Below are positions 24,581-37,300 of a DNA stretch of 64,000 bases, one piece after another (within the stretch, counting starts at the first letter, position 1; the number at the start of each line of letters is the position of its first letter). The notes below the pieces were generated by a model, which worked only from the letters and a program-made list of their open reading frames with translations, was not told the DNA's origin and made no database searches. The stretch covers positions 7,307,294-7,371,293 of the forward strand of contig NC_059482.1 in NCBI RefSeq assembly GCF_018139145.2, in the 5' to 3' direction. A program made the translations under genes and the position numbers. The stretch is from Gymnogyps californianus. Taxonomy: Eukaryota > Chordata > Aves > Accipitriformes > Cathartidae.

Positions 24581-27500
24581 CCGCTGTGAGGCAAAGCCAA
24601 AAAATACCCCCCTGATACTTTCATCTTAGGCTTGGGCACAGCCCAAAGCCCCCGAGGAGCTTGGTGTGCAAGCTGGGGCCGGACAAAAGGTTGTCTAATT
24701 GGATTGGCCTCCCTCCGACACCCTCATCCCCTCCGTGCCCCACGCCTAATGGCATCACAGCTTAAATCTCCACTTGAGGTGCCCAGGTCTTGATCATTGC
24801 TGGGGAACTGGGTGTGCAAAGTCACTCCTTACCCATTGCTTGTCCTGAAGCTGTTCTCGGGGCCAACTACGAGAACACTCTTAGCATCAGGAAAATCGTA
24901 CAGGCGGGCAGTTGCCTCACGGCCGACAGACACACTTGCAAGCAAGAGACCCAAGCTTGAAGCTCTGCTGTAATGCACGTTTAAGCCTTTATACAACAGG
25001 TCTCTTCCTGGTGATCAATGCCAGCGTTTGCTGGTTTCAGCAGGGAGCTTAATCCTTTCACGCGAGCACAGGGTGTGCTGTAAGACATCCACCAGCTGGA
25101 GCTTCCTGGGACTGGCCTGGTTTGGGGGCCCTAACGAGGCTCAGGCATCAGCCACTTAGCTCTGTGTTAATGAGGGTGGGTGCCTGCAGCCTCACCTATG
25201 ACAGCTGAATGTGGATTTGGGGGGATCGCTAGTTGTGGTTCCATGGGCATCCAAATTTTGTCTGTTGAGTTCAGTATTAGATGCCTGCATCAGTTTGTTG
25301 ATGGCCCCTCGGTCTGAATAAATCCACTTCTTACGTGCCTAAAATGACACATGTATTTATGGAGTTTCAAAATTCATTGCAGCGTGCTGTGTGTATAGCG
25401 AGCGTTCCTGCAGACCTCTTCGTGGACACAGTTCTTCTATCAACCCCCCTGCAGCAACTGAGTTCTTCTTAAGAAGTTTCAGGACCTTTCTGACTCATGG
25501 TAGGGATTAGCACCACCGTCTCTTTGGGCTGTGGATTTATTGAAGTCTGAGTTCATCAATATTCCTTAATTTCACAATACGCATTGATTTTATCTTGGGT
25601 TACGTATTCAGTGTATTGTACTTGGAGGAATCAAAAAAACTTGGCAATGTCTTAGCTATAATGAGTAATGGGGTAAAACATTCTCATTCACATCAATGAA
25701 CAAAGTGAGATAGTGGAGGAATGGATAGAATTGTCATATTTCTTTGTACTTAGTATGTACACTTCTGGGTTTTTTCTGTCTAGTCTGTAAAAAGTTTACA
25801 GACAAATATTTTTTACAGCCCATTTCTGTGAATTTGTCATCTAAGCCCGTCATAAATGAAGCAGTGAACAAATACATGTTAGGAGCAAAGGAGGAGTACT
25901 AGCCACAGGGAAACTTCACTAGCTTCACTATCTCAAGAAGTTCAAACAGATTTTATCAAAAGTGAAGTCTGATTCCTCAAACACCTCTTATGTTGTCCTT
26001 AAGATATGTTTTGGACAAAGATTCAAAACCAGCTTATTAACACCATCGAGAATTTTCTGTGTGACGTATTAAAGTGATGTCATCCGCTTCGTTCTAAGTA
26101 ACAGCTTGTGGAGGGATCTAACTGTTTTAAACATCAGGAAGCTTTCTTACTCCCTTTCTCCCCTGGTAATACCATGCATATTCCCTTCCCTGTTCCCTAT
26201 ATTTGGCTAATTCAGTGCTGTAATAGGGAATACAAAGTTCTGTCACTTTAGATCTGGCCATTTGAATGCACGACCAGGCGGGCAGCGGCTGAATAAAGAA
26301 TAACATGCATTTGACTCCAAATGATTCACTCAGCTGGCATCTTATTACAGTTCTAACTCAAATGAATGGTAAAGTGCAGAATGAGTGGGGAAAGTAAAGC
26401 AGATAGCATATGTCAACTAAGTGACATCCACAATAATGAAGAGGCCGTGAGGCAGCTCACTCGCATCACTCCAGTGGTCCGAAACATCCAAAGCAGTGAA
26501 TCTGGACCTTTAGACTGCATTTGTTTTGCATTGGTTTGTCTGCTACTGTAGTCCTGTTTTATGCTGATGACTTGGGAGTTTTCTGATTGACCCTACCCAT
26601 AATGATTTAAAGCTATCTCTATTTCTCCTTGGTCCTGAACCAAAAGTAATTTATCCTACGTGATTTAACCATGTACTGTTTGCAAGTCAAAATGATTGAA
26701 GGATGGCCATTTTGTAGAAACATAATGTCTTGCTTATGGTAGAACCAGTACTTGCACATGTCGGTTGTGGCAACTGAGGTAACATGTAGCAGATATTTTT
26801 GCATAATCCTGATTCCATTATTTTGATTTAATTCATAACCACTTCTTTAAGAATATTAGATGATGCAGTACAGAAGCTTACACTAAGATGTAAAAGCAGG
26901 ATTTATTCTGACAGTTGACTGTAAATTTAACCACTCTAGAAATAGGCTGTGGGATGGCCATTCATATCACTTAAGACTTCAATAAAAACATTCTAATGGG
27001 GGCTTTCCATTGACTTCTGTGGCTGGTGGATTAGACCTGTAACAGTGAAAATATAGGACTGGATTTGATGGGTGTAGTCGAGTAGTGACAGTATTAATGA
27101 ACGTACTGTGAGAACCTGAACAAAAGGGAATTAAGAGTTCTTTGGTCACCATCTTTATCTGCTGGTCAAGTTGGTGATATCTATTCTTTGCAATAGTGAT
27201 TTTTAAAAATGCTATGTAGAAAAGAAGGGAAATGGAACAGTGTACTTGTGGATAAATGCTGGCAGTTACAGTCAACATCTCTTCCTGATTCAGATCCTTT
27301 ATTTTCAGAACATAATCATTTGTTCAGCAAAAGAACCTATGTATGACTCTGTCAGGGACAAAACAGTCTTCTTCACAGATATTGTTTTGAGGGTTCATGC
27401 CTGAATTTCATGGAGGGGAGCAGCCATTCAGGATAAATCTAATTGTAGTATTACTATACTTCTGGAGTAAGATAGCCAAAGAAATCAAAGTTGTTACTGG

Positions 27501-29334
27501 AAACAGAGACCATGTGGAAGGTCAATCAAAAACTAAAGTAGATGAGTTAAATGCAAGGTTTGATTCTGTATAGAGATGAAAAAAACAAAACCAAACAAAA
27601 CAACCTTTGGATCTTTGTGGAAAAGAACTGTCCTGTATTAGATACTTATTATGTACTTTGTATCAGGGTTTTTTGGAAGAAGAACAATGAAGTTTGTGTT
27701 CAAGAAGGACTTGATGTCATTGTATCAGTTTCTCTTCTTAGCAGGAACAACATTTAAGACCCTGAATAATGGCTAATCACTTTGCTCAAAGGAAGTAACA
27801 CATAAATGGCAAAACCAAACCCTCAGTTAGAATGGACAATATTGCATTTTTTATCTCACTAATTTTCTCTGGGGCACAAATCACATTTTGTCTTAGAGAA
27901 TAAAGTATTATAAATATTTTTAAGCTAAATTATGTATTTTTCTAATACTTATACATCACATTAGTAAAATCATATTGATATATGTTGTGGCTGGTTTAGT
28001 GCATAAACAGGGAAGCTTTTAGTACATTGAGTTCCAAAACATTGTTTTCTTTACAGTCTCCTGTTATAAAATTCTGTTTAGTGCAGGGACAGAAAACAAA
28101 TCCTCAGGACTCTCTTAACTTTTCAATCTTATTCAACATCTTCCCCCTACAGCTTTGTGTGCTATAAAACATCCACATTGCTTGACAGAAGATGCATCTT
28201 ATGTATTATGTTTTGAGAGCATGTTCAGAATACCTATTTCAGATGTTGTTATAACCTATAGTCCACAACATCTCTTATCAATAGGAAAATGGTTTTAGTG
28301 GCTTTTCCCCCCTGTATCCATGTGTAGAATGCATATAACAAAGAAAGACATTTCCAAAGGAATCTCTAAGAGTATAGGATGCTAGATTTATTTGTTTGGG
28401 CTTTTTAAAAACAAAGGAGACCTCTATTTCCTAAGGTTAATTCACATTGAGATAATTGTTTTATTTTATTTTATCTTAGCCAGAGGCTTTCTCTTACTGA
28501 TGGAGCTACGTATGAATCATAGAAGCAATGAAGCAATTCTCTGTTTATAGTCACTGAAAAGAACTGTACATTTCCCTTCAGTATAGAAGCAGTTTAAAGC
28601 TCCTCAGAATCATCAGGAGTAATGAAAATGTGTTGCGTTTTAAATTAAAGAGGAAGAGAAATCAAAGCATTCACACAGGATTTGGCAAGGCCAATATATG
28701 CCAATATGACTTATCCTGTTGACTGCTCAGTTATTGTGTTCCTTCATTACTTTACCGTTTGTCTTGTATGGAAATTGTGCTCAGCTAATTCAGTGATGGG
28801 TACAATAGAAATTAAATAAATGGATCACATTATTGTTGATCAAGAAATAATACAATTTAGGAAAATTTAAATGAATTGTGAAATCTTTATATCATGGTGA
28901 TGATAGTCATCAACAAACATGGACAGACCAAAATAAGCCCTTTTAACAAAGCTTCATTTATATATTTATTTTTAGAGCCATATTATCCATTTGTTTGGCT
29001 AACTGAATACATGGTATAATGAAAAAAAATACTGTTCAGTATCTTCGCCTGCTGTCTGTATATTCTAACACTTCTGTTGTGTTTTCTGAAAGCTCTGAGT
29101 ATTTTTTACACTGGAAAAAATACTATTATATTATTTTTTATAGTAAAATTGAAGCTGTATGTTTCCTTTTTGGACTCAACTGAGAAATGAAGGAAAAAAA
29201 GGTCAGAAAACAAATACAGAGATGGATAGTAAATCACAACGAGCAAAGTTACAGGAGATGCATACGTTAGTACTGTCATTGCTTAAAAGCATCACTCAAG
29301 ACAAGCAGACTGACTATGCTGTCCTGACTCCATC

Positions 29335-29405
29335 GTTTCAACTCTTTATGACTTGTTTCCCTCTTTGTAAAGCTGAGGTGAATCGTGTTTACCTCATGAA
29401 TAATA
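29335..29405 (-). repeat. possible MIR-like SINE fragment, reverse orientation
   Basis: The block ACTTGTTTCCCTCTTTGTAA, then CTGAGGTGAATCG and ACCTCATGAATAATAA, resembles the MIR reverse-strand order 'cagtttcctcatctgtaaaatg ... cctacctcat'. Weak similarity judged by eye. Confidence 0.3.
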
Positions 29406-29841
29406 ACTAGTAATACACACAGTTCACTTGTAGTACTGCGCAAGCGCAAGTACCCTTAGATTTTTTTAGGATATTACAATGCCATCCCTGAATTCCAACA
29501 GGTTCAAGACATTATTCATACCTTGTTCTTTAAGGTAATTCATAGCAAAAGTAAAAAATTATTGCACATGTTAAATCTCCTGTTGAAAGTACTGTGGTCA
29601 GTAATTGGACTGTTATATGTTTGGGGATGCACACAATGCTTCATGTACTTATTCATTCTGTGTGACTCCAGGCATTGAGAAAGAGTAATCCCTCTTGGCA
29701 TTTTGACTCAATTTGGTCTCAGTAATTATGGATCCAGAGTACCTTGTTAGAAGCTTGTGAAAAAACATCTCTGAACTTTACAACAGAGCTGAAGTGTACA
29801 GAAGAATGAGAATTCAACCAATACTAAGTTTGAAAAGCATA

Positions 29842-29895
29842 TCCAATTGTTATACTGGATATATCCAGTTATTATACTGGTTATATCCAGTTGCT
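29842..29895. repeat. 22-bp tandem repeat, about 2.5 copies
   Basis: Units TCCAATTGTTATACTGGATA(TA) at 29842-29863 and TCCAGTTATTATACTGGTTA(TA) at 29864-29885, then a partial third unit TCCAGTTGCTGTCC. Each unit contains the partly self-complementary core ACTGGNTATATCCAGT. Confidence 0.85.
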
Positions 29896-30760
29896 GTCCA
29901 CTGTTACAATACAGTGCACAATATCATCACGAACATCTGTCTGTGAATGTTATCTTCCAGACTGATTACTTCTAATAATGCATTGTATTTTTGATCAAAG
30001 TTACCTTCTACAAATTACCAAGCTATTTTACCTTTTTGTGGCTGTTGTTTTTTTCTCGTTAAGTATTTATATGTATAATACAGGTAGCTCCTGAATCTGC
30101 TCAAGGAAATGAAAGCAAGCTTTTAGGTTTACTAAGCTGAGCACGGTTTTGCATATTTCTGAAGTTGCAGTCCAAGAGCATGCGACATAAAGGTTGCTGC
30201 TCTAGAAGCAGTAATGCTTCTAGCTTGAATTTAAACTTGAAGGCATTATACTAATTTACAGCTCTTGTGAGAGCTCTGTCACAGCACGGAATTTCCGTAG
30301 GGTTTACAATACAAAGAACTCTCCTTTTCCCCCACAGATTCTTGATGCAGCTTTTGGTACCACTCTGGTTGTGCCCTCTGTGATAGGCCTTTTGAAGAAA
30401 GGAACAGGATGCTCTTTAGCATAATTGTGTTTTCTATGGAGTGTTTTATCATGGTCTATTAATGGTCTCACTTCCTCAGTTCCATAGCTAGTTATTGCTT
30501 TCTAACTCATTGATTTTAATAAACCAACTGAGCGTGCCGCTGTATTCTCTTCTACTCTCCCTCTGGAGAAAAAAAAATACTCATAACAAAAAACATAAAC
30601 GCCAGCTTATTAGGAGATTGGTTTACTCTGAGCACTCTTAAGATGCTAATGGAACTGTTCATTACAAAGCTGCTAGGTTAGATCTCACTTGGGCTGGCAG
30701 AAACAGGGATTTTCACTGAATAAAAGCATATGAGTTTGCAGGCAAGGTTTAGAACTTATA

Positions 30761-31320
30761 TTCTTTTTTGCTGGGATGGAGCTAATTTTCTCTACAGCAG
30801 CTTATATGATGCTATGTTTTGGATTTGTGACCACAACAGTGCTGATGATAACACACCAATGTTTTAGCTATTGCTGAGCAGTGCTTACACAGCATCAAGG
30901 CCTCCTCTGTTTCTCACGCTGGCCCAGCAGCAAGTAGGCTGGGGGTGCACAAGAAGTTGGGAGGGGACACAGCTGGGACAGCTGCCCCCAACTGATGGAA
31001 GGGGTATCCTACACCATATGACATTGTGCTGAGCAATATAAGCTGGAGGAAAGAAGGAGGGAGGGGGGAGATTTGGGGTTATGGCTGAGGCCCTGCTTTC
31101 CTGGAAATGGCTAGACATCTGCCTGCCTGGCAAGTAGTGAATAAATTCCTTATTTTGCTTTGCTTGCACGCAAAGCTTTGCTTCACTTGTTAATCTGTCT
31201 TTATCTCAACCCATGTGTTGTCTCAGTTTTGCCCTTCCGATTCTCACCCTCATCCCAATGCAGGGGAGAGAGCGAGCAGCTGTGTGGGGCTTATCTGCCT
31301 GTCAGAGTTAACCCACAACA
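30761..31320 (-). mobile_element. older, diverged LTR of the same ERV group
   Basis: In minus orientation it begins TGTTGTGGGTTAACTC and includes blocks shared with the LTR at 4630-5219: GCTGGGAT-GAG-TAATTTTC, ATGTTTTAG-TATTGCTGAG, CACAAGAAGTTGGGAGGG-ACACAG and TTATCTCAACCCA. It lacks the ATT-rich tract of the other copies and has its own middle section. No clean terminal duplication was found, and the element's 3' end is ragged. No internal retroviral genes adjoin it, so this is a solo or fragmentary LTR from a related but older subfamily. Confidence 0.78.
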
Positions 31321-34300
31321 CAACCAAAAAGACAGCTGTCTGCTTTTTATAGTAATTTTAACAGGTAAACTGATAAATTAGGAAACAGGCCTGAAAAATC
31401 TTAATGCCTTTTCCACCTGGAGAAGTAGTTCCTTAGACTACCGTTAAGCATACTAGTGAAGTACTTTAGGTAAGCTTATACTATTGATAACAGCACTGTA
31501 CCCAGTATTTATAATAGCACTAGAATAACTGTTCTAGTTTTATGACTTATTTATTGCATCTGTAGCTGTATTTCACAGTACTGGAAGATAACTGCAAAAC
31601 AAGTATTGTAGTCTGAAATGGGACCATTTGCTGACACCAGTGTTACCACAGACGAGGACTGACTGTGCCATTCTGTTTCCTAGGAGCTTTGAAGAAGTGT
31701 TGGCTTAATTTCCGCTGTGCTTTTCAATAATAATCAGTTGTTAGATAAAGGGGATTTCTGGAGACAAAATTAATGTAAACCTTGCATAGCAAACCTTCAT
31801 AGTTGCAACCGAGACAAATGATTCTTCACTACTCCAGTCTTTTGAGAAATCAGATCTGGTTCAATAGACTCCACAGTTTATAAGTGCATTTGGAACTTCT
31901 GGGGGAAAAAAAGTCAGGAGTCAAGAGCCCATACAGATTTTTCATAGTTCTTTCACTGGTACTAAGTCTGTGTGGTAGGAGACATCTTAGTAGCAGGGCA
32001 GGACATGGTTGTAGACTCAAGGTAGACAACATACCTTGTTGCATAAGGGAAGCATTCATATTTTTCTCCCTCTAGAAACTGTGCAGATGGATTCTAATTT
32101 TGATAACTTGTGAACTACCAGGAATAAATATACAGAGAAAGTATTTAAACATGAATTGTAGAACTTGGCCACAGTGGACATTAGACCTTGAAGTCCCAAC
32201 TAAGGGGTCAAAGTGGGGTTACTACCATGACGTAATCGCATTGCATGATTGTGATTGCTGTGCATTTCAAAAATTACTGTCTTTTTGAGACATTGTTAAA
32301 GGGCTTCAAAGTCCTGACAAAATGATCTTTTATGTGGAAGCTTTAGATCATACCAGCTATCTCCCTGTATGACCTAACACAATTAGATATCCATGTAAAC
32401 AATCATTTGCTTGATCTTTTGTCCAGCCTAAGAAAAACGGCAAGAAAATTTGGGCACTCTGGATAAATCTTTTTCTTTCAGGGTAAAATGGAAGGGCCAC
32501 AACTACTTCCTGAGCATGCAGTTTGATTCCCTTCACTTTGAGATAATTTTATATCTAAAGTCTAGCTGGTCGATATATCAGATGATTTAAATTAAAATTG
32601 GAAATCATTTTAGGCAAGAGTTTGGAATGCAGCCAAGAGTCACTTTGTGAAATCACAGTACAAGGTGGACTACACAAGTGCTAGCATTTGCCTTACTCTT
32701 TAAAGAAATAATTCAAAATGCAGTCTACATCTACAGTTAAAAATAAAAGTCGGGAAGGGCTAACATGGAGAGTGAAGTCAGGAGAAAGGAAATTGAGATT
32801 TCTAGGGGAATGTGTATTTTGCACTATACAAATAGAAAAGCTCTTCCTTTTTTTTGTTGTGTAAGAAAAATAAACAGAAACTTTTCTGCTTGATATTTTA
32901 ACCATGAGCTAAGCAATGTCCTTTCATGATAGGTAACCAGTCAGCATCTGTCTTTAAATGTGGAGATGCTGACTAGTATCTGGACTCTCAGGTAGAGGAG
33001 AAGGGGGATTGTGTTACTAAATCAGATCCAAATACCAATACTATCTTGGTTAAGCTGCAGCATCAGAATTATTTCTGCTGAATGTCACCCAAGTTTCCTC
33101 AGAGACCTTGAAATCAGTGGGATTCTCAGGCATGTGTAATCCCAAAAGACTATGAAAAAAGCAATTTTTCCAATAAGATGCCAGACCTCTAGTCACCTTG
33201 AAGTCACCTCCTTAGTAGGAAAATGGAAGAGGCCTAAACTACTTTCAAGTCTTTAACTGAAGGGTTTAATTTCTCCAGTTTAGAAAAGATAAAGCTACTG
33301 TTGGGTTAATCAAGTTAAAAGAGGAGCAAGAACCTATCCACAATTATTAGCTAGGTTCAGAAAAGATGAACAGCACTCCAGAAAGTCAACATTGTAGAAT
33401 TTGGCTCTTCTTGCAATAAATTTTAACAAGGGGAGGGGGATGTTGAACTTGCTATATTTTGAGAGAGAAGTGTGGGTAGGAACATGAAGGAATGAAGAGA
33501 GAAGGCAGTGCCCTAAAGACACACCTAAGCAGAAGAATCTGGTATAATTTCATAGGAAGCAAGCACACCAAAAGAGAAATCCATATGAAGCTGTTCAAAA
33601 AAGGTTCATGAGTTACTTTTGAAAATGCATGCCCTATCCAAATAAAACAGTCCTTTAAAACAGGCAAGAAATCTTTTAAATAGCAGGATGAGTGTTCAGT
33701 GATCTGGGGTACTGTGGGCGAGAATCATCAGGGACACAGAACAATACTTCTTTAGTGATGTTCCAGCTTCACGGCTACGGAGACTGACCTCTGCAGGAGA
33801 CTTCAAAAGTTATACAGAAACAATTGAACAGAACACCTATCAGCAAGCTTCCTGGATGACCAGGCAGCCGTGAATTTTGTGACCAAAGCCCTCTTCAAAT
33901 AAAAATACAGAGCCAAGTCTTGTCAAATTTTGGAGGGAACTGCCAAGAATTTAGCAAAGATTCTGACGGACAGTTACAGTGATCACAGCCCATGCTGCTG
34001 GGGAGCAACATCAGAAGTGGAACAACTGAAGTTAAAAGGGAAGAGATCATTTTAATCATTAAAATAAGAGGAAATTAAGAGGCCTTTAATTGGGAAACTG
34101 TGACATAGGCGTGTCAATGTCAAAAACAGTGACAGTACATTAGCCCCATCATACAGCATTGCTGCGCAAGAGACAGAGTGGCCCCAGAAGGAATAGGTTC
34201 CTGCCAGGCTCTGATTTTTCTGCTCAAGCACCTCAGCCAGGAGCTGAGTTTCTTTGCCAGAATGGAGAACAGGAGATTCCTTCATCAGGAAGAAGCCATT

Positions 34301-37300
34301 CCGAGAGGGTTAGTCCAGCCTAATAGCAGCATATCCTTATCCTGAACATACATGCTCTTTGACAGAATTACAGGATACGCTTAATGATACATCCTGACAG
34401 TAACTCCCCCTTATCATTGCTCTCTGCTTTGAATTGTGCCATCTAAGAAGGAAGTGCTTGTGCAGTAGATCTTGTAATACACCATCTAGTGTGTTCATGA
34501 CGCCTGTATCATCACAACCTACACAACATGCATATGCTGCTAATCAGTGACAGAGCTTAAAACAACCCCTAAGTCACAACTTCCAGTCCTCCTCTTATTG
34601 ATTTATGCCTGTGATCAATATCATGCCTTGCTGAGTTACTTCCTATCATCTGAGCTGCTGTAATGGATTTTGCACATCCACAGATCACCCAATCTGTGAG
34701 GTAAACCTCTTTTTCAACCAGCCCAACACATTGTACCTCACAGCTGGGTAGGCAAAGAGCACATTATTAGTCCACAAAGAGTTATGGAATATTAGCTGTC
34801 AGAAACTAACTAACTAACTATAAATCAAGCTGCAACTCATGAAGACAAAGTTTCCAGCAGTTTAGGGTATTCTCACTTACCCCTTGTTCAGCTGCTCACT
34901 GCTCATTCCCACAACCTGCTGCAAGGTGTTGCCTCCTCAGCTGGGCTGGCCCAGCCGCTTACGTGGCCACACTGTGAGACACACCATGGAATTACTGGGG
35001 CTTAAAATGCCCCAGAGTGTCAACTACGGGAAAATAAATGTCCATGCAACAAGAACTTAGAGGAACAGTTTTCATACTTTTTCACTGAATGATCTCTTTC
35101 CCAGACCTTTTAATTTCCTATGCGGTACCACAGACCCTCATCCACAAAATATGTCACCTTATGTGTCAAGCTGAGGACAAGCAAAGGTATGGGATTCCTG
35201 CTGTTAAATATTTTTCCCCCTTTCTGCAGTTACAAAGGTACCCTTCAGCCAGGACTGGGCCTGATGCTGCAGCTCTTCCTCTACCTTCCAGATACTTTCC
35301 CATCAATCAATACTGAGATTTCAAACTCAAGGGGAGGAGCCTCAGTAAGGTGCACTCCCAAAGGCAAGGATACTGTAAAGTGAAAATCACTGCCATAACT
35401 TGTGCCACTTTGCTTCTGAGCTTAACAAGAGGAGCATCCCCATGAGCACCCATTTTTGCGTGCTCTCTAGCTCCAGACTCTAACTGCAGACATGCCAGTT
35501 GTGCCAAGGAACGTGGATTTCTAGCTGTGAATGCTTGCCAGATTGCACTAGGACAGGGATATTCCAGTTGCACTTTGTTCAGTGGTAAGCATTATCACAA
35601 CAAATCCTAGCTTCCTGTAAATGAAACCATATTCACTTCATGTGAAAAATGATAGTATTTTATTTCTTGGCTCAAATTTAAACTGCTCTATCTTTTCTTC
35701 AGGTTACAGTGTATTTAACATTGAGCAGTCAGTCACCTACATTATATATTCAGAGGCTCTTCTGAGCATCATCAGTCTCTTACAATTCTTTATTGGCTTA
35801 TTTTGTAGGTTCTGAATAATTCTCCTTTGTTTCATATTTTGTGGGTTAGAAGATGAAATGCCAGCTCTTCTGGAGGAGCCAGAAGAGTGCTTCCAGCCTG
35901 AAGCTGAACTCACTAAAATTAAGCTGTGGTGACCTACTATTAACAAGTCCTTTTTTTTTGCCATTAAAACTACATTCTTTAACGCTAGTTCTAAGTAGAC
36001 TGAACAGAGTTTGCTGATTTTGTTGGAAAGTATAATGGTTTGTGTAGAGTCATCAGGTGCCAACGACAACCTATACACCGTAGCAGTTTAGATGAAGTAG
36101 TTGTCATGACAACTCAGTTAACTAAACAAACATATCTGTATGCAGCAGCAGCTCATGTCCTCTGCATCGTCTTCACCTCAGCACAAAGCATTTTGCGTAT
36201 ATGTGCAAATGAATCTGTCCCCCACCCCTTTGCCTCTCCTCCTCCCCTCCCAACCAGGCAATGATGAAAATGAGGTACCACGCAGTACCGCTCACTTCTG
36301 AGCACCTCAACTGGAATCATTACAGGAGTGTAGCTGCTTCTGACAGTGCAGAAATCCAGGTCAAGTCATTGTCATCTTCCTCTTCCTCCCACTCCTCCCC
36401 ATTCTCCCCTTGAGGTTGGCTGATTGGGTCACCTTTCCAGAACTGGCTTCTAGTTCTACTATAATTAAAGGAAAAAAGGACAGTTTATGGATAAATACAC
36501 AGTAAACCACCTGTTTGCCAATAAAATCTGTTTTTACACAAAGAACTAGCACAATCAAATACAACAGCCAGCCTGAGGTTGTCTTTAAATCAGCAGGTTT
36601 TGGTAATGCATGCTCTTTTAGAAATATGTAGCATAGCAACGTTACTCAGATAGCTCCACTCACCAAAGATCTATGGGCTCTGGAATAATTGACATATCTA
36701 AGTGAATGCTCAGGTCACAACTAAGTTTTAATTGCCTTCACTACAAAAGGAATGTAATGTTGCTTCATAAAGGAATAACTGTTCCAATACCTCCCTCAAA
36801 ACACAAAGCACCAAGGAAAAGAATAGATAAAAAAGAAAGGTTCCTTATTAGAAAGTTGTTGAGGTTACTGCAGGTTGAGGCCCTAAATGCAATATGAAGA
36901 ACAGATAACATTCACCTGCAATCATCTAGCACAAATGGCTTTTTTAATGTTTGAGAGCATCTATTTTTATGTTCCATCTTTTACCTACTGTATATTTATC
37001 TGTCAGAAAATATTGTGAGGGACTTAACAACAGCAATAAACAGACCCCAGGTAATAAGGCATAAACCAGAAGGAAGATGGACGAGAAATAACAAAACAAA
37101 GCACAAAGGTACATGCCATAGTCTTAACAGAGCACCTGATAGACTTCAACGGTTAGCACCATCATCGTTATTTTCATCCCTGTCACATCGTGGTAGTGCC
37201 CAGACTGATTTTTGATCCTGAAAGAAGCATCAGATCTATCACAAAGTCCTATTTAGCCCAGGGAAATGTTCAGTGAAACCATATTTGAATTTTAAGAAGA

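Larger units (their letters stand above)
24581..30760. other. intergenic interval upstream of VAT1L, first part
   Basis: AT-rich with no recognisable gene. It holds a possible reverse-oriented MIR-like fragment (29335-29405) and a 22-bp tandem repeat (29842-29895). Confidence 0.7.

Noticed and set aside
23382..24615. Several overlapping open frames of 111-335 codons on both strands
   Set aside because: They lie in the VAT1L CpG island, where stop codons are rare. Their peptides are low-complexity Arg/Pro/Ala/Gly and only the exon 1 frame matches a known protein.
35737..36078. 113-codon minus-strand frame in the intergenic interval
   Set aside because: No homology recognised and no flanking gene signals.
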